From: CAILZL01 sp050181835
Lineage (GTDB): Bacteria > Pseudomonadota > Gammaproteobacteria > Steroidobacterales > Steroidobacteraceae
Assembly (NCBI GenBank): GCA_050181835.1
Contig: JBFXCU010000013.1
Coordinates: 15,903 to 79,902, forward strand
Length of the DNA stretch: 64,000 nucleotides
Reading direction: 5' to 3'
The notes under the pieces are model-generated. The model had not been told where the DNA came from. It made no database searches and saw only the letters and a list, made by a program, of their open reading frames with translations. Made by a program: the position numbers and the translations under genes. Below, in pieces: positions 17,906-26,488 of this stretch (position 1 is its first letter; every line of letters begins with the position of its first letter).

Positions 17906-17959
17906 TTGACCTGACAGTCACTACTACCAAACTACCAAATCCAGTAATTGTCAGATCAA
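17906..17959. repeat. Imperfect inverted repeat, possible operator or hairpin
   Basis: The arms TTGACCTGACAG (17906-17917) and TTGTCAGATCAA (17948-17959) are inverted relative to each other with 10 of 12 positions matching and a 30-bp spacer. No T-run follows, so it does not look like an intrinsic terminator. It lies between zwf and the transducer gene and could be a regulator site. Low confidence. Confidence 0.3.
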
Positions 17960-18112
17960 GTCTGAGCTTCTATATCTTAGCCATTGTGTTGAGTGATCAG
18001 CAGTGGCTCGGTGAGTGCATTCATCTGCTGGGGCGCTCACGATTCATGGTCTAGTCGTGCTGACGGACATGTCTTACCTTGTGCATCGCTGCTTAAACCC
18101 GACAAGCTGCCA

Positions 18113-18140
18113 TGTCATTCTGGGCGAAAAGCCGATAATT
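18113..18140 (+). repeat. Left copy of a 28-bp direct repeat flanking the transducer/PQQ cluster
   Basis: The sequence begins TGTCATTCTGGG and ends GATAATT. It matches 26391-26418 at 23 of 28 positions in the same orientation, and all five differences are transitions. It lies about 125 bp upstream of the transducer start. The partner lies about 30 bp upstream of the sigma gene start, on the other side of the cluster. Confidence 0.5.
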
Positions 18141-18254
18141 GATATTTTACTACCGGGTTTTCACTACTCAACCACACTGGCCCTATATAAAGCAGATATC
18201 TCATGCTATCGCTATGTGGTGATGGCATGACATACAAGAACAATCAAATTAACC

Positions 18255-18262
18255 GGGGGGGG
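18255..18262 (+). promoter_or_regulatory. G8 homopolymer in the ribosome-binding position
   Basis: Eight consecutive G residues lie 3 nt upstream of the ATG at 18266 and are the only purine-rich Shine-Dalgarno candidate. Homopolymeric G tracts of this length are prone to slippage, so length changes could tune initiation of the transducer. Confidence 0.5.
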
Positions 18263-18265
18263 TAA

Positions 18266-21046
18266 ATGCGTGGGGAAGTAATCTACGTTTGCTCGATGCT
18301 ACTGGGTCCTGTGGGGGCTCTGGTCATCAGCAGTGACGCTGCTGCGCAAAGCCCGAATGAGACGGGTTCCTATAACTTCAATATTTCCGTCGAGCCGTTG
18401 GAAGACGCGCTCAATGAACTGGCCCAGCAATCCGGGCTGCAAGTTTTATTTTCATCCCGGCTCGTGGATCGTCTGAGCAGTCCTGCGGTAAAGGGGCAAC
18501 TTACTGCCGAGGAGGCGCTACGAGCGCTGCTCGCCGATACGGGGTTGCGATTCGAGTTTGTCAATTCTCACACCATCACCATTAACCTTGATCAAAATAG
18601 GGAAAATACAATGCAAAATAGAAATGCAGTACGTCATCAAAATTTGTTTGCCCGCATATTTGGGCTGTTTGCGGTTTGCAGTTCTACCCTGCATGCGGGT
18701 AGTGCCTGTGCGCAGGACGCAGCAGCTTCTGCGTCTGGAAAAAAGGCTGGAGTGCAGCTGGAGGAGATTGTTGTTACTGCGCGTCGCTCCGAGGAATCGC
18801 TGCAGCAGACGCCAGTTTCAGTCGTCGCGGTGAGCGGCGACCAGTTGGCGTCCATGGGGGTGGACAGTCTTAAGAATTTCGATGTCTTTGTGCCTAACCT
18901 GAGTATTGGCGGCACCCAGGGTAATGGGACGGCAGTGGCCAACTTCTCAATACGTGGGATAGGTGGTGGGTCTTCCGGCTGGGTGACCCAAGAAGGAGCT
19001 GTCGGTGTGTATGTTGATGACATCCTGCTTGCGCACCCCAATGGGGCTTTCCTTGATATTGTCGATGCTGAACAGCTGGAAGTACTGCGTGGTCCACAGG
19101 GCACGCTGTTTGGGCGCAACACCGCCGGTGGTGCGGTGCGTTATACCTCGAAGAAACCCACTGCTGAACTGGGTGGCAACTTCAATACTACGCTGGGCTC
19201 GTACAACCGTCGTGATGTCAGCGGCACGTTAAATCTACCGTTGACCAACACCCTTGCCTTCCGAGGTACGTTTGCAAACAAGACCCGGGACGGGTATATC
19301 TCACGCGTCATCGACGGCAATAGTACCGGTGATGAGAACGTAACGGCAGCGCGCAGCCAGTTGCGCTGGCAGCCAAGTGACAAATTGGATATCAATTTGT
19401 CGGCTAACAAGATAAAGACTTTTGATCACGGTACGCCCACTGTGATTGGTGCTTATCGCGATGTCGATGCTCTCATCAACATGCTTTACACCAGTCCGTC
19501 AGTAACTGCCGCTGCAGTGCGAGCTCTCACGCCCGCCAGTGTGACGACGTTTGGTGGCGCGGGTATCGCCGGAACCCCTGCAGCTGCAGCTGCGGCTGCT
19601 TCCGACATAGCTGCCTACAACGCAGCGAATGGCAAATATACGACCTATGGCGGCACCCCGGAGCGCAACGGATTTACTTCCAGCGGCGTTGGCCTCACGG
19701 TTCAGTATGAGCTCGCGGATAACCTGACATTTAAATCCTTGAGTGGCTACAACCATGGCCATCAGCGTCTGCAGCAGGACTACGATCGAGCTCCGATCGT
19801 GCTGGTTGCCCAAGAAGATATAATCGACATGAAAACCTTTACCCAAGAGTTTCAGCTCAACGGAAGGGCATTTGACGATCGGCTAAAGTGGGTGGGCGGA
19901 CTGTTCTATTACAACGACCAGTCAAGAAATGACAAGTGGCGCACAGTGCCAACCGATATTGTTAGGGCTCTTGAGTACAAAGATATTGACACCAAGAGTA
20001 TTGCAGTCTATGGCCAAGGGACTTTTGATTTCACCGACCGCTTCAGCGCCACTGCTGGCTTGCGCTGGAACCGCGATACCAAGGACTTCACCGTCTTCCG
20101 TTTTGGGCGCAATTCAGATCCAGCGACGAACTCCTTGCCGGCGGAGCAACGAACCTACCTGCCGATTTCCACCAGTGGCAATTGGGCAAGCTTCTCACCT
20201 CGGTTGGGTCTGGAGCAACGCTGGACTCAGGATTTCATGACCTATGTGTCGGTTGCCAAGGGGTTCAAGGCGGGCGGTTTCAACGATAACCTTGTTTCGG
20301 CATCGGGCACCACGAATTGCAGTGATGCCAGCTGCGGCATCACCGATTACAAGCCAGAGAACCTCGTGACATACGAGGCGGGGTTGCGCTCGGAATTTCT
20401 CGACCATCGCGTCCGCTTGAATTTGACCGGATTCTATACCGACTATAAGGACATGCAGGTATCAGCCATCAAATTCTTTGGCACGCAGCCTGCCCAGATA
20501 ACTTTGAATGCGGGGGCCACTGTCAGCGGCGTTGAATTGGATACGGTGGTGGCGGTAAGCGATCACCTGACTGTCCGTGGCGCGTTTGGCTATACCAAGT
20601 CTGAATATGCGTCAGACATTGCGGTGCAGACCAGCGGAGTCCTAGGCCGAACCTCGCCATTACTGCGTAGCCCCAAGATATCCTATACCGTCGGCACCAC
20701 GTACAAGCAGCCGCTCATAAACGATGCAGAGCTGGTGTTCGACCTCAACTGGGGCTGGAAGGACTCACAATCAAGTACGGCTTCGCCAACCAACACGGTC
20801 ATTCTTCCCTCTTATGGGCTGCTGAATGGCCGTCTGGAATACCAGGCGAGCAATAACTGGGGTGTGGCGCTGTTTGGAAACAATCTGTTGAACGAATACT
20901 ACTTGACCAGTGCCTTCGATCCATCGGGTCCGGCCAGCAAGGACAGTCATGGTTCGAGTAGTCCCCACGACAGTTTTTTTGGCATGTCTTTATTGGATGT
21001 CGGTCGTCCGCGTGAAGTCGGAGTTGAGCTCAGCTACAAGTTCTAA
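18266..21046 (+). CDS. TonB-dependent outer membrane transducer with N-terminal STN domain
   Basis: The 926-residue protein has a signal peptide (ends near DAAAQSP), an STN signalling domain (about 36-110, NFNISVEPLEDALNELAQQ), a second signal-peptide-like stretch (about 126-149, ending SACAQD), a TonB box (EEIVVTA at 166-172), a plug (VRGPQGTLFGRNTAGGA region) and a 22-strand barrel ending in Phe (ELSYKF). STN-bearing receptors normally signal through FecR to an ECF sigma factor, and that pair lies at 24749-26359. Met116 (ATG at 18611) has AGGGA 7 nt upstream, so a shorter product without STN is possible. The ligand is unknown. Confidence 0.92.
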   Translation: MRGEVIYVCSMLLGPVGALVISSDAAAQSPNETGSYNFNISVEPLEDALNELAQQSGLQVLFSSRLVDRLSSPAVKGQLTAEEALRALLADTGLRFEFVNSHTITINLDQNRENTMQNRNAVRHQNLFARIFGLFAVCSSTLHAGSACAQDAAASASGKKAGVQLEEIVVTARRSEESLQQTPVSVVAVSGDQLASMGVDSLKNFDVFVPNLSIGGTQGNGTAVANFSIRGIGGGSSGWVTQEGAVGVYVDDILLAHPNGAFLDIVDAEQLEVLRGPQGTLFGRNTAGGAVRYTSKKPTAELGGNFNTTLGSYNRRDVSGTLNLPLTNTLAFRGTFANKTRDGYISRVIDGNSTGDENVTAARSQLRWQPSDKLDINLSANKIKTFDHGTPTVIGAYRDVDALINMLYTSPSVTAAAVRALTPASVTTFGGAGIAGTPAAAAAAASDIAAYNAANGKYTTYGGTPERNGFTSSGVGLTVQYELADNLTFKSLSGYNHGHQRLQQDYDRAPIVLVAQEDIIDMKTFTQEFQLNGRAFDDRLKWVGGLFYYNDQSRNDKWRTVPTDIVRALEYKDIDTKSIAVYGQGTFDFTDRFSATAGLRWNRDTKDFTVFRFGRNSDPATNSLPAEQRTYLPISTSGNWASFSPRLGLEQRWTQDFMTYVSVAKGFKAGGFNDNLVSASGTTNCSDASCGITDYKPENLVTYEAGLRSEFLDHRVRLNLTGFYTDYKDMQVSAIKFFGTQPAQITLNAGATVSGVELDTVVAVSDHLTVRGAFGYTKSEYASDIAVQTSGVLGRTSPLLRSPKISYTVGTTYKQPLINDAELVFDLNWGWKDSQSSTASPTNTVILPSYGLLNGRLEYQASNNWGVALFGNNLLNEYYLTSAFDPSGPASKDSHGSSSPHDSFFGMSLLDVGRPREVGVELSYKF

Positions 21047-21166
21047 AGCCAGTCACGATTGGAGCATGGGATGTGCTCCAATTCTAACTCTACCGGCAGC
21101 GGATCACCCTTCCCTGGCAAGAGGGAAGAGATGGCTTATTTATTTCTACTGAAGAGGACGCAGATA

Positions 21167-21559
21167 ATGTGGTTTCGTAATATGAAAGTGCGGCTACTTT
21201 TTTGCACGACGGTGTGTATGTATATGTTCGCAAGTCAGGCAGTTGCGCATCATTCATTCGCTGCATTCGACAGAGAGACCAAACTCACTGTGGAAGGATC
21301 GGTCATAGAGGTGCAATGGGCGAATCCGCATGTCTGGGTGCAAGTGAATGTTCTTAATAAATCAGGCGAGCTGGAGGACTATGCCTTTGAAGGATTTGGC
21401 ACCAATATCCTCATGAGGAAGGGTTGGAGCAGAAGCAGTCTGAAGCCCGGGGATAAAGTGACCGTAGAATGGAGCCCATTTAGAGATGGCACCAAAGGAG
21501 GGATGTTGATACGGGTGAAGCGGGCAGATGGGATGGTATTGGAATCATATACAGAGTAA
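21167..21559 (+). CDS. Exported DUF6152 family protein
   Basis: This is a small periplasmic protein. From the ATG at 21167 (GAGG upstream) it has 130 residues: signal peptide VRLLFCTTVCMYMFASQAVA, then HHSFAAFDRETKLTVEGSV, EVQWANPHVWVQV and a C-terminal KPGDKVTVEWSPFRDGTKGG. The HHSF start and WxNPH motif are typical of DUF6152. In-frame ATGs at 21059 and 21131 would add a non-signal-like N-terminus. It sits between the transducer and the PQQ dehydrogenase. Function unknown. Confidence 0.78.
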   Translation: MWFRNMKVRLLFCTTVCMYMFASQAVAHHSFAAFDRETKLTVEGSVIEVQWANPHVWVQVNVLNKSGELEDYAFEGFGTNILMRKGWSRSSLKPGDKVTVEWSPFRDGTKGGMLIRVKRADGMVLESYTE

Positions 21560-21623
21560 GCGACGGCAGCCGCAGTTGCTATTTACCGATGATGAGGTCT
21601 GTCATGGTTTGCGTTTTGCTTAG

Positions 21624-22343
21624 GTGATCATAGTGAATAAAATTACACCGACATCTGTAAGAAATACTGCCATCATTTTTTTTCTCCTTTTGCCGCTTGC
21701 TGGGATGGCGGCTCCTGATTGGCGCGGCTACTGGGAAAGGACAGCAGATCCTGACAATCCTGCTACGCTCATTGGCACCCGAATGTCATTGAATGATTTG
21801 CCTGCATATACCCCAGAGTACGCTCAGAAATGGAAAAAAATTTACGAGGTGTTGGGGACGTCGGCTGCTTTGGAGTATGACTACGGCGCGCAATGTTTAC
21901 CGTGGGGCATGCCATACAATATGACTATACCTTATAGTGCAGAAATTGAGATGCGCCCCGGTCAAGTGACGATACAGATGGAATTGTCCAGGGAAGTGCG
22001 TCGAATTTATACGGACGGACGGGGGCATAAATCTGCGGATGCTTTTGATCCTTCCAGAAATGGGCATTCCATCGGGAGATGGGAGGGCGATACATTAGTG
22101 GTTGATACAGTAGGCATTGTTGAAAGCACCCAACTGAACGGTATTCTGTCACCTCATAGTGACCAGCTGCATATCACCGAATGGATTCGGGAGTACAAGC
22201 CCGGCTTTCTTGAGATACGTTACCGTCTTGAGGATTCAAAGGCGTTCGCAAAACCATACGAATACAAGCTTACTTGGCGGCGTATCCCGGACAAGCAGTT
22301 TGAGATGGCTGAGTACATATGTACAAATACTCGAGAGCGCTGA
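21624..22343 (+). CDS. Exported conserved hypothetical protein
   Basis: This exported protein (239 aa from GTG 21624; GTG 21633 is also possible) has a signal peptide with core TAIIFFLLLPLAGMAA. The mature part contains PDWRGYWERT near its start, then REVRRIYTDGRGH and GHSIGRWEGDTLVVDT. To my knowledge such proteins occur near DUF6152 genes and TonB receptors, but no activity is assigned. The gene looks more AT-rich than the dehydrogenase that follows 3 bp later. Confidence 0.7.
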   Translation: MIIVNKITPTSVRNTAIIFFLLLPLAGMAAPDWRGYWERTADPDNPATLIGTRMSLNDLPAYTPEYAQKWKKIYEVLGTSAALEYDYGAQCLPWGMPYNMTIPYSAEIEMRPGQVTIQMELSREVRRIYTDGRGHKSADAFDPSRNGHSIGRWEGDTLVVDTVGIVESTQLNGILSPHSDQLHITEWIREYKPGFLEIRYRLEDSKAFAKPYEYKLTWRRIPDKQFEMAEYICTNTRER

Positions 22344-22346
22344 TGC

Positions 22347-24584
22347 ATGAAATTCATCTCACCAACATTATTAGTGGGGTATCCGAACGCCGTGGCGTGG
22401 TCGTTGACTGCAGGAGGGGAGTTATTGAAGAGCGTGCAGCGATTAGTCAGTATTTTCTTGTCGACGCTGCTTGTTAGTGTCTCAGTCTACGCCGCACCGG
22501 TCGAAGGATTGCGTGATGCGGCAGTAAATCAAATCGCTGCCGATGCGTGGCCGATGAATGGTCGCGACTTCAGTGGCTCGCGATTTTCGCCCCTTACTGA
22601 TATCAATGCTGACAATGTGAATCGGCTCGGGCTGGCGTGGGAGTTCAGGGACTTCATCGTGCGCGGTCGTACGCACCGGGGCATGCAAGGAAATCCGATT
22701 CTGCATGAAGGCATGCTGTATTTTTCCGGCCCATGGGGCAATGCTTACGCGGTCGACGCGCGTAGTGGCGAGACAGTGTGGAAGTTCGATACAGAAGCTG
22801 ATGGCCAATATGCTCGCAACAGTTGTTGTGACGTGGGTAGTCGTGGAATCGCGGTGCTGAACGGCAAGGTGTATACCGCCTCAACGGATGGTTATCTAAT
22901 TGCGCTGAATGCCAGGACCGGCAAGCTGGTGTGGAAAGTGGATACGTTCTATTCGCGAAAGTGGAACTACGTGATCAACGGCGCACCGTACATTGCAGGG
23001 AGCAACATACTGATCGGTAATTCCGGTGCAGATATGGGGGCGCGTGGTTATGTCTCGGCCTATGACGCCCAGAGCGGAAAATTGGCGTGGCGATTTTGGG
23101 CCGTTCCCGGTGATCCGAAGGACGGGCCGGATGAGACGCCAGAAGTGACACTGGCCCGCAAGACATGGCCTGTGGATTCCCGATGGGAGCTGGGATTGGG
23201 CGGCAATGCTTGGGATGCCATGGCCTATGATCCGGAAACCAACACGGCCTATTTAGGTCTGGGCAATGGCGGGCCGCAGCCGCAGTGGCTGCGCAGCCGC
23301 AGCGGCACCAAGGGTCAGGACAACCTGTTCCTGTCCAGTATCGTGGCGGTCGACGCCACAACGGGCCGACTGAAGTGGTACTACCAGGAAACCCCCGGCG
23401 ACAGCTGGGATTACACCGCCACCTCGCCAATGGTGTTTGCCGACCTGACGATTGATGGCAAGCAGCACAAAGTAATCATGCAGGCACCCAAGAACGGCAT
23501 CTTCTATGTGCTGGATCGGGTGACCGGTCAGTTGCTGCGGGCCAACCCCTACACCTTCATCAACTGGGCAAGCGGTGTGGATATGAAGACTGGCCGACCC
23601 CTGTTGACGGGGCTAGCCGATTACTCGCACGAACCGCGCATCATTTGGCCCAGCGCCGCCGGTGGTCATGCGTGGACCCCGATGTCGTTCAGTCCGCGTA
23701 CCGGGCTGGTGTATGTGCAGGTTTACGATACCGCCATGCGGTATCAATCGCATACTCAGGGTCAATTCATCTCGGGCGCACCTAACCGGGGAGTGAGCGG
23801 CCAGTTTCCTCCCTTCGACAGCCCAGCCGACCAAGCCCAACTGGTGGGCCAGCCACCGCCGAAGTTTGAATCGCGGCTGAAAGCTTGGGATCCGGTCGCG
23901 GGCATGGTGCGTTGGCAGTCCGACCCGATGCCCTTCATCAGCGGTGGCACGTTGGTGGCGGGTGATCTGGTGTTTGAAGGTTCGAGCGATGGGTATTTGT
24001 ATGCCTTCGATGCGCGCACCGGCAAGATGTTGCACAAGCTGTTCGTGGGCACGGCCATCATGGCGGCACCCATGACCTACAAGCTCGACGGCGTGCAGTA
24101 CATTGCCGTCACGGCCGGTGCCGGCGGGCCGCAGGGCAATAGCTTCGCACCCAATCAGGCGGGGTTCACATATCGGAATTATGAGCGACTACTGGTTCTG
24201 AAAATCGGTGCCGCTCCGGTACCACTTCCACCGAAGAATAGTGAGGAACCACTACCACCGTTACCGGCAGCGTTCCCGGTGAGCTCCGCAACACTTGCAC
24301 ACGGAGAAGAGCTGTTCAAGCAACTGTGCTCGCGCTGTCATGTGGTCGGTGGTGCTCGAGGGCTATATCCAAATTTATGGCACATGAACCAAGCGACGCT
24401 GGAGAGTTTTGAGCTTATCGTCGGGCAGCCAGGGATCTATCGCTATGCTGGCATGGCCGACTTCTCTGATGTTCTCACAGCCAAGGACATCGCTGCGATC
24501 AATGCCTTCATCGTCAATGACACGATCACCAAACGCACCCAAGGCCAAAACACCGGCACACTCTTCCGTGATGCGGCCCATTAG
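22347..24584 (+). CDS. PQQ-dependent dehydrogenase with C-terminal cytochrome c domain
   Basis: This is a periplasmic quinohaemoprotein of the alcohol dehydrogenase class (type II). The eight-bladed propeller (about 60-640) shows tryptophan-docking repeats (YAVDARSGETVWKFDT, LNARTGKLVWKVD) and the vicinal disulfide Cys-Cys in NSCCDVGSRG that packs on PQQ. The C-terminal domain has a haem-binding CSRCH motif (about 655-735). The ATG at 22347 gives 745 aa. A TTG at 22425 has GGAGGGGAG just upstream and gives a cleaner signal peptide (SVQRLVSIFLSTLLVSVSVYA), so I think it the likelier true start. The substrate is unknown. Confidence 0.88.
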   Translation: MKFISPTLLVGYPNAVAWSLTAGGELLKSVQRLVSIFLSTLLVSVSVYAAPVEGLRDAAVNQIAADAWPMNGRDFSGSRFSPLTDINADNVNRLGLAWEFRDFIVRGRTHRGMQGNPILHEGMLYFSGPWGNAYAVDARSGETVWKFDTEADGQYARNSCCDVGSRGIAVLNGKVYTASTDGYLIALNARTGKLVWKVDTFYSRKWNYVINGAPYIAGSNILIGNSGADMGARGYVSAYDAQSGKLAWRFWAVPGDPKDGPDETPEVTLARKTWPVDSRWELGLGGNAWDAMAYDPETNTAYLGLGNGGPQPQWLRSRSGTKGQDNLFLSSIVAVDATTGRLKWYYQETPGDSWDYTATSPMVFADLTIDGKQHKVIMQAPKNGIFYVLDRVTGQLLRANPYTFINWASGVDMKTGRPLLTGLADYSHEPRIIWPSAAGGHAWTPMSFSPRTGLVYVQVYDTAMRYQSHTQGQFISGAPNRGVSGQFPPFDSPADQAQLVGQPPPKFESRLKAWDPVAGMVRWQSDPMPFISGGTLVAGDLVFEGSSDGYLYAFDARTGKMLHKLFVGTAIMAAPMTYKLDGVQYIAVTAGAGGPQGNSFAPNQAGFTYRNYERLLVLKIGAAPVPLPPKNSEEPLPPLPAAFPVSSATLAHGEELFKQLCSRCHVVGGARGLYPNLWHMNQATLESFELIVGQPGIYRYAGMADFSDVLTAKDIAAINAFIVNDTITKRTQGQNTGTLFRDAAH

Positions 24585-24748
24585 TCCAGTCCGCTATCGT
24601 CGCCGGAGCAAAAGGTCGTTACGTATGACAGCAGCTCCGATTCGTCGAGAAAGACAGCTTGCTGGTGTCGGTTTCTGATGACTTGTCGCAGCGGGAAATG
24701 CAGGCAATTCAGATTTTCCCCTGGTTGTCGGTGGCTGTGGGTGACTTA

Positions 24749-25831
24749 TTAGTTATGCTCTCTGAGAGTGATTCCATGCTCGGATTTCTCCACAATCAGG
24801 TTCGTATCACGGGCTAGTACTTGCACCAGCGAGTCTGGGTCATCGGCGTCAAACACGCCTGTATAAACGCGATTCACGATGGTCGATCCTTCCAGTCGAA
24901 TTTTCTGACGGTTATACCGATTGAATTCTCCGACGATGTACTCCAGTGTCTTTTGTTTGAATACCAGCCGCCGTTGCTGCCATGCTACAGCGTCCGAAAC
25001 GTCACTCATCGTGCGAATGGTGACTAATCCTGCCTCATTGACTTGTGCTTCTTCATTGGCCGCTAGCATGCGGATTGCGGATTGAATAGGTGGGGCAGTT
25101 CCATTGTGCATCGAAGTTCCTCTGGATGGTGTAGTCGTGACTGGCTCAATATTCACACGGCCTTCTATTACAGCGACTACGGTGCCTTCGGCCCGATTGT
25201 AAACATTGAATTGTGTGCCAACAGCCTGAATGACGGCATCACTTGCATACACACGGAATGGCCGAGTTGTATCGTGATGCACTTTGAACAGGGCTTCGCC
25301 TTCCAATAGGCGCACGTCGCGGCGCAGATTGGAAAAATGGATGGCGACCCGTGAATGGGTGTTGAGATGGATGATCGAACCATCCTCAAGTTCAAACGCG
25401 CGCTGTTCGCTGGTACCCGTCTGAAACTCCTTCCAGTCGGGCTCACTACGCTCAATGAAGTGCCATCCAGCTACCAAAATGGTTAGTAGGATTAAGCTCG
25501 CTGCAATTCCGCCCCATTTCCACGCTTGCGATCGTGTTGGCTGGTGAACTGTCAGCGCGGCTGGCTGGGGAAAACGCACAATCTGGCTGTCAATCTGCGC
25601 CAGCAACGAATTAATGTCGTATTCACAGTTTGGGTCGAGATGATCCAGGGCTTGGTCAACCGTGAGTATCAGCAGGAGTTCGCGCACATTTCTGGGTGAT
25701 TCCTTCAGCCAAGCGACAAATGCTGCCCGCTGTGCGGGCGTTGGGTTCTTTAAAATCTGCACCCACTCAGATGCTTGCTGGGCATGTAGGTATTTAAGTT
25801 GGCGATTCGGGTTCTGCATATTGGGACTCAC
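24749..25831 (-). CDS. FecR family anti-sigma/sigma regulator
   Basis: This is a single-pass inner-membrane regulator (360 aa). The N-terminal cytoplasmic DUF4880 region includes WVQILKNPTPAQRAAFVAWLKESP. One transmembrane helix follows (about 108-126, WGGIAASLILLTILVAGWHF), then the FecR domain (RAFELEDGSIIHLNTHSRVAIHF) and a C-terminal STN-like tail. It starts with GTG 3 bp after the sigma stop, so the two are coupled. It is expected to bind the sigma factor and relay the transducer's STN signal. Confidence 0.9.
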   Translation of the reverse strand: MSPNMQNPNRQLKYLHAQQASEWVQILKNPTPAQRAAFVAWLKESPRNVRELLLILTVDQALDHLDPNCEYDINSLLAQIDSQIVRFPQPAALTVHQPTRSQAWKWGGIAASLILLTILVAGWHFIERSEPDWKEFQTGTSEQRAFELEDGSIIHLNTHSRVAIHFSNLRRDVRLLEGEALFKVHHDTTRPFRVYASDAVIQAVGTQFNVYNRAEGTVVAVIEGRVNIEPVTTTPSRGTSMHNGTAPPIQSAIRMLAANEEAQVNEAGLVTIRTMSDVSDAVAWQQRRLVFKQKTLEYIVGEFNRYNRQKIRLEGSTIVNRVYTGVFDADDPDSLVQVLARDTNLIVEKSEHGITLREHN

Positions 25832-25834
25832 GGG

Positions 25835-26359
25835 TCAGGACTCTACAAGCAGGAGTCGCAGCCGCGCCCGTGACTCAACGACATACTTCTCAATGGTATG
25901 AACCGAGAGTCCAGAAGATTTTGCAGCTTCCGTATAGGAAAGCCCATCCCGTTTAACCAGTAGCAGAACCAGCCTGTGTGTCGTCGGCAATTGCGCCAGC
26001 GCCAGATTGAGACGGTTCTGCAATTCCAGCTGCTCCGCATGGTCGTGTGTTGCGAGCTGTTCCAATGTTTCACATAGATCATCTGTCACGTCAGAATCGA
26101 ATAGTACCCGGCCATACTGCTTGCGTTGCCGGAATTCCCGCACGACATTGGTGGCAATACCTAGGACATAGGCAAGCGGGTTTCGTACCATATCCGCATC
26201 CCGAACTCGCAGGATTCGGGCAAATACTTCCTGCGCCAGATCATCAGCGTCCTGACTATGCCTCACACGACGCGCCAGATACCTCTTCAGTTCGCCCGAA
26301 TGGTTACGAAACACGGTATTGGCGAGACTGGCGGCGGATTCGACAGGATCGGATGACAT
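25835..26359 (-). CDS. ECF-type RNA polymerase sigma factor, FecI-like
   Basis: This sigma factor (174 aa) has region 2 (DDLAQEVFARILRV, NPLAYVLGIATNVVREFRQR) and region 4 (LAQLPTTHRLVLLLVKRDGLSYTEAAKSSGLSVHTIEKYV, helix-turn-helix). It is followed at once by FecR. Convergent orientation to the transducer operon and shared family logic imply it drives that operon's promoter. Confidence 0.92.
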   Translation of the reverse strand: MSSDPVESAASLANTVFRNHSGELKRYLARRVRHSQDADDLAQEVFARILRVRDADMVRNPLAYVLGIATNVVREFRQRKQYGRVLFDSDVTDDLCETLEQLATHDHAEQLELQNRLNLALAQLPTTHRLVLLLVKRDGLSYTEAAKSSGLSVHTIEKYVVESRARLRLLLVES

Positions 26360-26390
26360 GTCTTTATCTCATCTGTATACCCTAGTGTAG

Positions 26391-26418
26391 TGTCATTCTG
26401 GGTGAGAAACCGGTAGTT
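26391..26418 (+). repeat. Right copy of the 28-bp direct repeat
   Basis: This copy matches 18113-18140 at 23 of 28 bases in the same orientation; the shared core is TGTCATTCTGGG. It lies just upstream of the minus-strand sigma gene, beyond which the type IV pilus genes begin. Confidence 0.5.
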
Positions 26419-26488
26419 ATATATTCGGCATCGAAACCAGTCCACACCTACAGGCAAATACTGTTGTTATATAGCCGGTATGTAAATC

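Larger units (their letters stand above)
17710..18265 (+). other. Intergenic region upstream of the TonB-dependent transducer gene
   Basis: This is 556 bp without a convincing gene. It holds an imperfect 12-bp inverted repeat (17906-17917 and 17948-17959, 10 of 12 matching), one copy of a 28-bp sequence also found at 26391-26418, and a run of eight G at 18255-18262 in the ribosome-binding position of the next gene. A 71-codon open frame at 18015-18230 has no ribosome site and no recognisable features. Confidence 0.6.

Noticed and set aside
18015..18230. 71-codon open frame in the zwf-transducer gap
   Set aside because: No ribosome site, no recognisable motif, and it overlaps the direct repeat and other non-coding features.
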